DNA of 64,000 nt. It comes from Citricoccus zhacaiensis (GTDB lineage: Bacteria > Actinomycetota > Actinomycetes > Actinomycetales > Micrococcaceae). Of the stretch, positions 18,506 to 26,629 are shown piece after piece. The notes below the pieces were generated by a model. The model did not search any database. It saw nothing but the letters and a program-made list of their open reading frames with translations, and was not told the DNA's origin. Each line of letters starts with the position of its first letter. Positions within the stretch are counted from its first letter, which is position 1. The stretch is from NCBI RefSeq assembly GCF_014645315.1, contig NZ_BMLQ01000010.1:1-64000 (forward strand). Reading direction: 5' to 3'. The translations under genes were made by a program, and so were the position numbers.

Positions 18506-19885
18506 TCAGTGCTGGGTCAGGGATGGCCCGGAGTCCACGGCGACCTTTGCCTGGACCTCCTTCTCGCTGCCGTCTCCGCTGTCCTCGCCCAGGGATAGTC
18601 CCTTGGTCTCCCGCAGGAAGACCACGCAGACAACGCTGATCGCGGCGAGGATCGCCATCATGGCGGTCAGACCCATGCTGCCGGTGGCCGCAAAGATCGG
18701 GGCCGCAACGATGGGAGGAATCGCCCCGCCGAGCACGGACCCGAGGTTGAAGGAGACGCCAGTGCCGGTGGAGCGGTAGCGAGTCGCGAAGATCTCCGGG
18801 AGCAAGGCCGTGGTGGTGCCGCAGGCCACACCGACGATCACGAGGGATACGGAGACGGCGACACCCATCAGGACGATGTTGCCGGAATTGGCCAGCGGGA
18901 ACATGGCAAAGGCCCACCCCACGGCCGCCAGGTTGGCGGCACCGATGGTAATGCGGCGACCGAACCTGTCCGCCAGGACGGCCCCGAGGATGGAACCGCC
19001 GATGTTGAACATCACGCCGATGAGGTTGACGGTCAGCATCTCGTTGCGGCTGAAGCCCAAGACCGCGGTCCCGTAGTTGGTGAGATAGACGGCACCGATG
19101 TAGAAGAACGAGAGCCACATGATGGTGGCGCCGGCAGCGAGCAGGACTTCTTTAGTCTGGTGCTGGAACAGCTGGGCCAGGGGCGTCTTGGTTGCCTTCT
19201 TGGCGGCGGCCTTTGCAGCAGCCTCCTTGAAAACCGGGGTTTCGGAGATGCCGAGTCGGACGTACATGCCAACGGCGACCAGGACGACGCTGAGCAGGAA
19301 CGGCACGCGCCAGCCCCACGCCTCAAAGGTCTCGGTGGACATCGTGAACCCGGTGATCAGGAAAGTGACGGTAGACAGCAGCAGGCCGGTCGACGTGCCC
19401 AAGGTGGGGGCCAGGGCGAACAGGGCTCGTTTGTCCTTCGGAGCATACTCGCCGACGAAGAGGGCGGCAGAGGCCCATTCACCGCCAACGGCCAGGCCTT
19501 GGGCGAAGCGCAGTGTAATGAGGGCCATCGGCGCCCAGATGCCGATGGTGTTCCCGTCGGGCAGCAGGCCGATCATGACGGTGGCGACGCCCATCAGCAT
19601 CATGGTGATCACCAGGGTGGTCTTGCGCCCGACCCGGTCACCAATGTGGCCGAAGACGATGCCGCCCAGAGGACGGGCCAGAAAGGCGACGCCGAACGTG
19701 GCGAATGAGGCCATGACGGCCGCGGAGTCGCCGAGGGCCGGGAAGAAGATCTTCGGGAAGACCAGCGCAGCAGCCGTGCCGTAGATAAAGAAGTCGTAGT
19801 ACTCGACGGTGGTGCCGATGAATCCGGCGGCAACGACCTTGCGCAGAGTGCGGGGCGAGGGCGTCGCGGAGGTGGGAGTGGTCAT
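18506..19885 (-). CDS. MHS-family MFS symporter (metabolite:H+ symporter)
   Basis: This 459-residue transporter has the MHS-family signature: FLARPLGGIVFGHIGDRVGR (loop 2-3 motif), RFAQGLAVGGEWASAALF in helix 4/5, and a second-half repeat with LADRFGRR. Family members take up organic acids such as shikimate, 2-oxoglutarate and aromatic acids with protons. It is divergent from the dioxygenase operon (196-bp gap) and could import the aromatic acid substrate. The last 25 residues are an acidic cytoplasmic tail. Confidence 0.9.
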   Translation of the reverse strand: MTTPTSATPSPRTLRKVVAAGFIGTTVEYYDFFIYGTAAALVFPKIFFPALGDSAAVMASFATFGVAFLARPLGGIVFGHIGDRVGRKTTLVITMMLMGVATVMIGLLPDGNTIGIWAPMALITLRFAQGLAVGGEWASAALFVGEYAPKDKRALFALAPTLGTSTGLLLSTVTFLITGFTMSTETFEAWGWRVPFLLSVVLVAVGMYVRLGISETPVFKEAAAKAAAKKATKTPLAQLFQHQTKEVLLAAGATIMWLSFFYIGAVYLTNYGTAVLGFSRNEMLTVNLIGVMFNIGGSILGAVLADRFGRRITIGAANLAAVGWAFAMFPLANSGNIVLMGVAVSVSLVIVGVACGTTTALLPEIFATRYRSTGTGVSFNLGSVLGGAIPPIVAAPIFAATGSMGLTAMMAILAAISVVCVVFLRETKGLSLGEDSGDGSEKEVQAKVAVDSGPSLTQH

Positions 19886-20081
19886 AGTGGGTTCCTCTCT
19901 GTCCCCTCCGCCATAGACGGGGATTCGGCAAAGGGATGTGACGGAACATAGAAGTAATTTGGATCACACTCTGAAGCTGTTCCGCTCACTGGAACTTCCG
20001 CTGGACCGCATGTTTTCGTCCCGGTTCCAGCGGTCGGAACCGGCCGGGCGGGAGTGTGACGCACGTCCTAGCTTCGAGGGC

Positions 20082-21278
20082 ATGAGCATCCTGATCATTG
20101 GCGCATCCGTAGCAGGGACCCGCGCGGCACTCTCCCTCCGGCACCGCGGATTCGACGGTGGCATCACGCTTCTGGAAGCCGAAAACCGCTGGCCCTATGA
20201 CAAGCCCTCGCTGTCCAAGGAGGCCCTGGCCGTGGACGGTACCGGCGAGGCACCCGCCCTCCTGACCCCGGAGATGGCCGAGGAGTTCCGCCTCGATATC
20301 CAGTTGGGCAGTCGTGCCGCCGCCCTGGATCCTCAGGCCCGCATCGTCACCACGGAGGACGGCAGAACGTTCTCCTACGGGAGCCTGATCATCGCCGCTG
20401 GCGCCGCAGCTCGGCAGCTTCCGGTGCCCCACGGTATGGCCGGTGTGCACACCCTGCGCACCCAGGCTGATGCCGACGCCCTGAGGGCGGTCATGGCCAC
20501 CAAGCCTCGCGTTGTGGTCATCGGCGCCGGCTTCATCGGTGCCGAGTTTGCCGCCGCCGCGCGTCAGCAGGGATTGGACACCACCATCGTCGAGGCCATG
20601 GATGTTCCCATGAGCCACTTGTTTGGCCCGGAGGTCGGTGCGGAAGTCGCCTCGATCCACGAAGCCCACGGCACCCGTCTGGTGACCGGCGCACGATTCC
20701 AAGGTTTCGTGGGCGCCGACCACGTCGAGGGCATCAAGCTCGAAGACGGCACCGTGCTCCCCGCCGAACTGGTCCTGGTCGGCATCGGCGTCACCCCCAA
20801 TACCGGGTGGCTGGCCGACAGTGGACTGCCCATCGAGAACGGCATCAACGTCAATGAGGACTTTGGGGTCGTCGGTTTCCCGGGTATCTACGCCATCGGA
20901 GACTTGGCCATGCGCCACCACCCGCTGCTGGGCATCATGGCCAGGATCGAACACTGGACGAACGCCGGTGAGCAGGCCGACGCACTGGCCACCATCCTGA
21001 CCGGGGGCGAACCATCCGCGGCTCAACTGCCGTACGTCTGGTCTGACCAGTACGGGCACCGATTCCAGATCATCGGCCGGCCCAACATGGGAACCCTGAC
21101 ACACCGCGTCGGGTCCGTGGCCGAGGGACGCTTCCTGGCCCTCTTTGCGCACGAAGACGGCTCGCCCGTCGGAGCCGTGTCCTTCAATGACGTCAAGGCC
21201 ATCACCCGATACCGCAAGAACCACAAGCGCGGCGGATCCGTCACGGACCTGATCGACCAGCTCACCCCCGCCAGCTAG
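20082..21278 (+). CDS. Ferredoxin reductase component of the ring-hydroxylating dioxygenase
   Basis: This 398-residue FAD/NAD(P) reductase of the BphA4/TodA/CmtAa type passes electrons from NADH to the Rieske ferredoxin encoded 2.4 kb downstream. It has IIGASVAGTRAALSL at the N-terminus (a variant Rossmann turn, GASVAG), VIGAGFIGAEFA in the middle, and YAIGDLAMRH for FAD. ATG 20082 (GAGGG upstream) begins exactly at the Rossmann strand; the frame is open to 19938 but unsupported. It begins the plus-strand operon reductase, 93-residue protein, alpha, beta, ferredoxin, dihydrodiol dehydrogenase. Confidence 0.93.
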   Translation: MSILIIGASVAGTRAALSLRHRGFDGGITLLEAENRWPYDKPSLSKEALAVDGTGEAPALLTPEMAEEFRLDIQLGSRAAALDPQARIVTTEDGRTFSYGSLIIAAGAAARQLPVPHGMAGVHTLRTQADADALRAVMATKPRVVVIGAGFIGAEFAAAARQQGLDTTIVEAMDVPMSHLFGPEVGAEVASIHEAHGTRLVTGARFQGFVGADHVEGIKLEDGTVLPAELVLVGIGVTPNTGWLADSGLPIENGINVNEDFGVVGFPGIYAIGDLAMRHHPLLGIMARIEHWTNAGEQADALATILTGGEPSAAQLPYVWSDQYGHRFQIIGRPNMGTLTHRVGSVAEGRFLALFAHEDGSPVGAVSFNDVKAITRYRKNHKRGGSVTDLIDQLTPAS

Positions 21279-21303
21279 GCGACACCGCACGAACAGAGGA
21301 ACC

Positions 21304-21585
21304 ATGCGCCATATCCAGCACTTCAACGACGGCCCGGACAAGATCCTGCACATCGAAACCGAGGGCTGCAAGATCAACGTCATCATCGGCACCCACGACC
21401 CCAGCGGCGAGCTGTTCACCACCGTGGAGATTCTGGCCGCCGAGCCGGACGACGAAGGCAACAACTGGATGACCATCGGCCCCAGCGCCGTCCTGGTCGT
21501 CCCTACGGCCGGCATGGATGACGCCGAATGGCACTTCCGCGACGCCGTCGCCAACCAGGCGGCCCAGTCCGCCAGCCACCACTAA
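21304..21585 (+). CDS. Small conserved-looking protein of the dioxygenase operon
   Basis: This 93-residue acidic, soluble protein has no signal peptide or membrane segment. It begins MRHIQHFNDGPDKILHIE and ends with a helix (WHFRDAVANQAAQ). The start has a good GAGGAA box, and it lies 25 bp after the reductase and 71 bp before the alpha subunit, so it is clearly operonic. I do not recognise a family. The central WMTIGPSAVLVVP strand suggests a compact alpha/beta fold. A role in assembly or tuning of the dioxygenase is possible. The p-cumate cluster of Pseudomonas is described as having an unassigned small gene (cmtI), but I cannot test homology. Confidence 0.8.
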   Translation: MRHIQHFNDGPDKILHIETEGCKINVIIGTHDPSGELFTTVEILAAEPDDEGNNWMTIGPSAVLVVPTAGMDDAEWHFRDAVANQAAQSASHH

Positions 21586-21656
21586 ACCACCACCAAGAGC
21601 TGGCCTTCCCGCCCGCCCAGCACCTCACCTCAGTCCCCGATGGAACGGAGCACACC

Positions 21657-22970
21657 ATGACCGCGTCGACGTACGTCAATGACGACCGCCAGAACCACCT
21701 CTTCCAGGTCAACCGCGAAGTCTTCACCTCGCAGGAGATCCTGGAGAAGGAGAAGCAGGAAATCTTCAGCAAGGCCTGGATCTATGTCGGACACGAGTCC
21801 GAGATCCCGAACAAGGGCGACTTCCAGACCCGCGATGTTGCTGGCCGGCCGGTGATCTTCAACCGCGACCGCCACGGCGAGGTCCGCGTCATGCTCAACA
21901 GCTGCCTGCACCGTGGCGCGTCCCTGTGCCGCCACTCCTCCGGCAACGCCAAGATCTTCACCTGCTTCTACCATGGTTGGGCCTACCGAAACTCCGGCGA
22001 ACTCGTCAACGTCCCCGGCAACGAGGACTACAAGGCCGAGCCGGCCAAGGTCTACGAGGGCCTCAAGGGACCGGCCAAGGTGGAGAGCTACCGCGGTCTG
22101 TACTTCGTGAACTTCGACGAGGACGCAGAGTCGCTCGAGGACTACCTCGGGGAGGCCAAGTACTTCATCGATCTGGTTGCCGACCAGTCGCCCGAAGGCA
22201 TCGCAATCCTGGAGGGCACCCACAAGTACTCGATCAAGGCCAACTGGAAGCTGCTCGTGGAGAACAGTGTGGACGGTTACCATGCCAAGTCCGTTCACCA
22301 CACCTACTTCGAGATGATGATGGACCTGGGGGCAACCCCGCCCATGCTCGGTGAGGAAATCGTCAACGGAGTGGCCCCGTCCGGCATGGGCACCGAGTTC
22401 CCCAACGGGCACGCCACCCTGATGTACCCGGCCAATGGGTTGCCATTGGCTACCGAATCGGTCAAGGAGACCCTCGCCGGTATGCGGCGCACCGCCGAGG
22501 AACGCTTTGGTGAGTCTTATGCCACCGCCATGTTCGGGCTCTCGCGCAACTCCGTCTTTTTCCCGAGCTTCATCGTCATCGACCTGAGCTTCGGCCTGAC
22601 CCTGCGCACCATGTACCCCATCTCCCCCAGCGAGACGATCGTCACCGGTTGGCAGATCATTCCCAAGGGAGTGGACGAGGAGTTCATCAAGTACCGCGTC
22701 GACAACGCCCTCACCTTCTGGGGCCCGGCCGGCCTGGCAACCCCGGACGACGTTGAGGCCCTGGAGCAGGCCCAGAAGGCCTTCAGCACCCAAGCGGAAA
22801 TCGGCTGGTCCGACATCTCCAAGGGCATGGGCAAGCAGATGCCCGCCGCCAACGACGAGCTCCAGATGCGCGCTTGGTGGCGCGAATGGAACAAGCGGAT
22901 GACCGGCGAAGCCCTGCCGTCGGAAGGGAAGTCGTTCGTTCCGTTCCAGAAGCAGACCACCGACGCCTAG
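21657..22970 (+). CDS. Ring-hydroxylating dioxygenase, large (alpha) subunit
   Basis: This is the 437-residue catalytic subunit. The Rieske [2Fe-2S] ligands are Cys83 and His85 (CLHRGA) and Cys103 and His106 (CFYHGW). The mononuclear iron site follows in NSVDGYHAKSVHH (Asp206, His209, His214 by analogy with naphthalene dioxygenase). The enzyme adds O2 across an aromatic ring to make a cis-dihydrodiol. The ATG at 21657 has GGAACGGAG upstream and the family's usual N-terminus; the earlier open frame overlaps the 93-residue gene. With the beta subunit, Rieske ferredoxin and reductase it forms a three-component system, as for p-cumate and biphenyl dioxygenases. p-Cumate is the favoured substrate from pathway logic. 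Confidence 0.94.
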   Translation: MTASTYVNDDRQNHLFQVNREVFTSQEILEKEKQEIFSKAWIYVGHESEIPNKGDFQTRDVAGRPVIFNRDRHGEVRVMLNSCLHRGASLCRHSSGNAKIFTCFYHGWAYRNSGELVNVPGNEDYKAEPAKVYEGLKGPAKVESYRGLYFVNFDEDAESLEDYLGEAKYFIDLVADQSPEGIAILEGTHKYSIKANWKLLVENSVDGYHAKSVHHTYFEMMMDLGATPPMLGEEIVNGVAPSGMGTEFPNGHATLMYPANGLPLATESVKETLAGMRRTAEERFGESYATAMFGLSRNSVFFPSFIVIDLSFGLTLRTMYPISPSETIVTGWQIIPKGVDEEFIKYRVDNALTFWGPAGLATPDDVEALEQAQKAFSTQAEIGWSDISKGMGKQMPAANDELQMRAWWREWNKRMTGEALPSEGKSFVPFQKQTTDA

Positions 22971-22995
22971 TCTCCGTTCCCAGAAAGGCATTGAT

Positions 22996-23499
22996 ATGGC
23001 CATCACCGCTCCCACGGCAACCGTCACCACCCGTACTGAAGTCGAGGATTTCCTCTTCCAGGAAGCTGAGATGCTGGACACTTGGCGCCTCGAGGAATGG
23101 CTCGAGTTGTTCACGTTGGACTGCACCTATGAGATCCCCGCAACAGACCGTCCGGACCTGGACCCGGGACTGTCCTGGTCCCTGATTCACGACGGCCGCA
23201 CCATGCTCGAGCAGCGGGTGATCCGTCTGAAGAAGCCGGAGGCGCATGCGGAGTTCCCGCATTCGCAGACCAGTCGCATTGTCGGCAATGTGCGTATCCT
23301 CGCGCAGAGCGGCGATGAGGTCCTAGTGACCGCCAACTTCAACATCAACCGATCCAAGGCCGGGAAGTTCGACACGTATGTGGGCCGCTACGAGTACACC
23401 CTCGTGCCGACCAATGGGACGTTCCAGATCCGCCAGAAGAAGGCGATCCTGGCTCACGACAAGCTGGACCCCCAGGGCAAAATCAGCTTCATCATCTAA
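22996..23499 (+). CDS. Ring-hydroxylating dioxygenase, small (beta) subunit
   Basis: This 167-residue SnoaL/NTF2-fold subunit pairs with the alpha subunit in an alpha3beta3 hexamer. The pattern VEDFLFQEAEMLDTWRLEEW, then LFTLDCTYEIPATD, and near the end the RYEYTLV and QIRQKKAIL strands, is typical for the family. It begins 26 nt after the alpha stop. It has no catalytic residues of its own and is expected to stabilise the complex. Confidence 0.93.
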   Translation: MAITAPTATVTTRTEVEDFLFQEAEMLDTWRLEEWLELFTLDCTYEIPATDRPDLDPGLSWSLIHDGRTMLEQRVIRLKKPEAHAEFPHSQTSRIVGNVRILAQSGDEVLVTANFNINRSKAGKFDTYVGRYEYTLVPTNGTFQIRQKKAILAHDKLDPQGKISFII

Positions 23500-23683
23500 C
23501 CGCAGCCAGTCACAGAACTGACGGTGGAGCCGGGCACGCAGTTGCCCGGCTCCACCCATGTTCCGCGCCAGACCGCCATTCCAGCCACTGGAACCTGATA
23601 GGCGGCAGACGCGGAAAAAACCTCAAGATGGATTCAAGAACGTGGCGCAGACCACACGCTTGCTCCAACTGAAGGACGATCCC

Positions 23684-24016
23684 ATGAGCACCACCGCCTC
23701 CACCACTGCCATCTTCGCTTGCAACGTCGGGGATATCGAGGACGGCGAATCACTGACCCTTGAGGCCAATGGTGGCATCGCTGTCTACCGGGTCGACGGA
23801 GAGTTTTTCGCAACTTCGGACACCTGCACCCACGAGAAGTGGTCCCTTGGCGAGGAGGGCGAACTGGAAGGCCATGAGGTGACATGCACCCTGCACATGG
23901 CGCGGTTCGATGTCCGGACCGGAGCCCCGCTGTGCTTCCCGGCGACGCTCGCCCTGAAGAAATACGCAACGAGCATCGACGGCGACAAGGTCTACGTCCA
24001 CCTCATCGAGGACTAA
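23684..24016 (+). CDS. Rieske-type ferredoxin component
   Basis: This 110-residue Rieske ferredoxin of the BphA3/TodB/CmtAd type shuttles electrons from the reductase to the oxygenase. Cluster ligands are in CTHEKW (Cys, His) and CTLHMARF (Cys, His), separated by about 18 residues. The frame is open back to 23558, but ATG 23684 is preceded by AAGGA and gives the usual length. It lies between the beta subunit (184-bp gap) and the dihydrodiol dehydrogenase (31-bp gap). Confidence 0.93.
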   Translation: MSTTASTTAIFACNVGDIEDGESLTLEANGGIAVYRVDGEFFATSDTCTHEKWSLGEEGELEGHEVTCTLHMARFDVRTGAPLCFPATLALKKYATSIDGDKVYVHLIED

Positions 24017-24047
24017 GAAACTTCACCACTCGGGTTAGGAACACATC

Positions 24048-24830
24048 ATGAACCGTTTTATCGACAGGGTCGCTATCGTCACCGGCGCCGCCTCCGGTAT
24101 CGGCAAGGCCATTGCATCCCGCCTCGGGGACGAGGGCGCGGCCTTGGTCCTGGCGGACATCAACGCCGCAGACCTCGAGACCGTCGCCGAGCAGCTGCGC
24201 GACGGGAACGCCTCCAGCATCCTCACTGTCCAGGGCGACCTGACCCAGCGCTCCGGGGCGGTCGATCTGGTGAACCGCACGCTCGAGGAATACGACCGCG
24301 TTGACGTTCTCGTGAACTGCGCCGGCGGCGGCGTCATCCTCCCGACCGCAGACCACACGGAGGAGACCCTCCGCGCCACCATCGACCGGAATCTTTGGAC
24401 CACGATCTATGCCACGCTCGAGGTTCTACCGCACATGTCCGCACGCACCTACGGGCGCATCGTGAACATCGGCGCCGAATCGGTACGGAACGGTCTCTAT
24501 CGCCATGCCGTCTACAACGCAGCCAAGGGCGGGGTGCATGCCTTCGGCACTGGCTTGGCCCGGGAATATGCCTCTTCGGGCGTCACGGTAAACACGGTCG
24601 CCCCAGCCTGGATCGTCACCCCCGAGGCCGCAGAAAAGCTCGAGTCCGCCTCCATCGAGGTCAAGGAAGACATGGAGGAGTTCGGCGCACAGATGCGAAA
24701 CCTCATCCCCATGGACCGACCGGGCACGGTGGAGGAGGTCGCCGCCGCGGTGGCCTTTGTGGCCTCAGACGAGGCGTCCTACGTGACCGGACAGGTGTGG
24801 AGCGTCAACGGCGGCAGCTCGATGCTGTAG
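24048..24830 (+). CDS. Short-chain dehydrogenase, cis-dihydrodiol dehydrogenase
   Basis: This 260-residue SDR has TGAASGIG (residues 12-19), NCAGGG, the active-site Tyr156 and Lys160 (YNAAK) and a typical C-terminal VTGQVWSVNGG. As last gene of the dioxygenase operon it most likely rearomatises the cis-dihydrodiol to a catechol with NAD+, supplying the ring-cleavage dioxygenase. Asp37 (LADIN) in the second strand favours NAD over NADP. General SDR chemistry leaves some room for another substrate. Confidence 0.92.
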   Translation: MNRFIDRVAIVTGAASGIGKAIASRLGDEGAALVLADINAADLETVAEQLRDGNASSILTVQGDLTQRSGAVDLVNRTLEEYDRVDVLVNCAGGGVILPTADHTEETLRATIDRNLWTTIYATLEVLPHMSARTYGRIVNIGAESVRNGLYRHAVYNAAKGGVHAFGTGLAREYASSGVTVNTVAPAWIVTPEAAEKLESASIEVKEDMEEFGAQMRNLIPMDRPGTVEEVAAAVAFVASDEASYVTGQVWSVNGGSSML

Positions 24831-25228
24831 TGGCTCATTTGACGAGCTCGAATCCCCACATCTCAACGCTACTCCGCCGGAGACGCGTGCCGGCGTGACG
24901 ATGAAACTCGGCGACAGGTGGTGCCAAGTAAATAGCGCGGACAAGGTGTGGTACTGCTCCCCAGGGCTTATGCCCAGGCGAACGACGCCCGGGAAGCGGG
25001 CGTAAGTTACTCGAACTTGATCCGCATCGACATCCCAAAAGGCTTTACAAACTCTCGGGATTGCTCCAAGCGGCTGGGAAGCACAGGCAAGAACGAGTCC
25101 ACCGGGGCAGCAAGCCCGCGCAGAGAGTGCCGCCTAATCCACCACGGTTTTGCTCACCTGTCCTGCGTGTCCTACCGGAAGGAAATCCGTTGTTTCCCAC
25201 TCAGCTGTCCGCCGTTCGAATACTCGAC

Positions 25229-25402
25229 TTGAACAAGCTGGAGCGCGGAGACGCTATTGAGGTGCACCACTTCGACACCGTGGCCCTGCGGGGTCAGGTG
25301 GACGCTGTAGCACCGCACTTGGGCATCCTATGGATCCAGCAGAATGCTTGCCACGGACGCAAACTTGTCACACTTACCGAACACGAAGTCTGGAAGCTGT
25401 GA
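25229..25402 (+). CDS. Possible 57-residue protein upstream of the resolvase
   Basis: The frame reads LERGDAIEVHHFDTVALRG and ends HEVWKL, with good codon-position bias, and looks protein-like: a small beta-rich fold with a GDxVEVHHF turn. A TTG start at 25229 is the only start close to this segment, and the frame is open far upstream without family features. It could be a short cargo protein or the tail of a broken gene. The 398 bp from 24831 to 25228 show no gene I can support. Confidence 0.35.
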   Translation: MNKLERGDAIEVHHFDTVALRGQVDAVAPHLGILWIQQNACHGRKLVTLTEHEVWKL

Positions 25403-25513
25403 CGTGCAGGGCGCTGGACAAGATCATCCATATACGCGTGGTGCCGGTGGAAGCCTTCCCCACCCTGACCGGGGGCAGACGTCCTCCAGCGGCCGGAAGT
25501 GACTCGAGGTGCC

Positions 25514-25600
25514 GTGTAAGAGCTGGTATACCCGTTTACACACCATCGGGGCCGACGGAGATATGCTGTCAGAGTGGGTCCTAAACCGGGCCTTTGACAC
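25514..25600. promoter_or_regulatory. Candidate res recombination site for the adjacent resolvase
   Basis: Bases 25514-25541 form a 28-bp imperfect palindrome (arms GTGTAA / TTTACAC) whose centre is the perfect palindrome GGTATACC. This is the size and central TA expected of resolvase crossover subsite I. A second imperfect inverted pair (TGTCAGAG at 25567, TTTGACA at 25593) spans about 34 bp, the size of subsite II. The site ends directly upstream of the serine recombinase gene, where res sites of Tn3-type resolvases normally lie. Confidence 0.45.
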
Positions 25601-25623
25601 TTTCGTGAGGGCGGGTCCTGAAG

Positions 25624-26211
25624 ATGGTTGGACAGGTTGTCGGCTACGTTCGGGTGAGCTCAGTGGACCAGAACCCGGACCGGCAACTAGAAGCCATCGG
25701 GGAGTGCACCAAGGTCTTCACCGACAAGGTCAGCGGCAAGTCCCGTGCCAAGCGCACCGGCCTGGCGAAGCTGTTGGACTACATCCGCGACGGTGACACC
25801 GTCCGGGTGGCCTCCATGGACCGCCTGGGCCGCAGCACCCGAGACCTGTTCGACCTGGTCGACGAGATCGCCGCGAAGGGCGCGGCAGTGGAGTTCGTCA
25901 AGGAACGCATCACCGTGGACAAACATGGGTCCTCACCGATCGATGCGCTGATGCTCGGGGTCATGGCGTCCTTCGCCGAGTTCGAGCGCAACCTGATCCG
26001 GGAACGCCAAGCCGAGGGCATCGCCCTGGCCAAGGCCAAGGGCAAGTACGTCCAAGTGCCCAAGCTCAGTGCGCAGGACGTGGAGCAGGCCCAGGCCATG
26101 ATCGACCTGGGCCTGCCTAAGACGGAGATTGCTGTGCGCCTAGGAGTGTCTCGCCAGACGCTTTACAGCACTCTCCATAGATATGCGAACGCTGAAGAAC
26201 ACCCCGCCTAA
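25624..26211 (+). CDS. Serine recombinase, resolvase/invertase family
   Basis: This 195-residue resolvase has the catalytic Ser in GYVRVSSVDQNPDRQL, the conserved DRLGRSTRDL segment, the FAEFERNLIRER start of helix E, and a C-terminal Hin-type helix-turn-helix (KTEIAVRLGVSRQTLYSTLHR). Proteins of this size resolve cointegrates or plasmid multimers at res sites. It is the first gene after the catabolic region and a candidate multimer-resolution system of the plasmid-like region. No tnpA-like transposase is next to it. Confidence 0.93.
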   Translation: MVGQVVGYVRVSSVDQNPDRQLEAIGECTKVFTDKVSGKSRAKRTGLAKLLDYIRDGDTVRVASMDRLGRSTRDLFDLVDEIAAKGAAVEFVKERITVDKHGSSPIDALMLGVMASFAEFERNLIRERQAEGIALAKAKGKYVQVPKLSAQDVEQAQAMIDLGLPKTEIAVRLGVSRQTLYSTLHRYANAEEHPA

Positions 26212-26223
26212 AAAAGCAGCGAC

Positions 26224-26592
26224 TTAGATGGTCTCCGCAGCGATCGTGAAGAAACCGATGAGGACAGCCTCAAGACCGAGCAACTTGATGAAGGCCTCCG
26301 GAACGAAGGGGCCCTTGTCGGCCAGGTTGCACAACTCGAAAATGATCGCGAACCCGCCATAGGCGGCTATGGCACCAGCAATCACCGCGTTGGACCAGCC
26401 AAATCCTGCTGTCACGACAATCACTGCGATGGCGACTATGAACAGGAAAATAGCGAACCCGAAGTAGCGTCTGGTCATTTCCTTAGATTCTGGGGTGGCC
26501 TTTTTGAACGCGTCCTTGGCGTCGTTGAGAGTCCTGATCGCCTCTCTTAGCTCTGCGGGGTCGGGTTCCGGGGCAGGGGGTGGACGATCCAT
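26224..26592 (-). CDS. Small membrane protein of unknown function
   Basis: This 122-residue protein has a proline-rich N-terminus, a charged helix (LREAIRTLNDAKDAFKKATP), and two or three hydrophobic segments (YFGFAIFLFIVAIAVIVVTA, AVIAGAIAAYGGFAIIF, and a weaker GLEAVLIGFFTIA). The start has an AGGAAGG box. Its 3' end is 13 bp from the convergent resolvase. I recognise no family. Confidence 0.75.
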   Translation of the reverse strand: MDRPPPAPEPDPAELREAIRTLNDAKDAFKKATPESKEMTRRYFGFAIFLFIVAIAVIVVTAGFGWSNAVIAGAIAAYGGFAIIFELCNLADKGPFVPEAFIKLLGLEAVLIGFFTIAAETI

Positions 26593-26629
26593 TAGTCGTA
26601 GTTCCTTCCTGGGAGCGAGTGAAGCCCGC

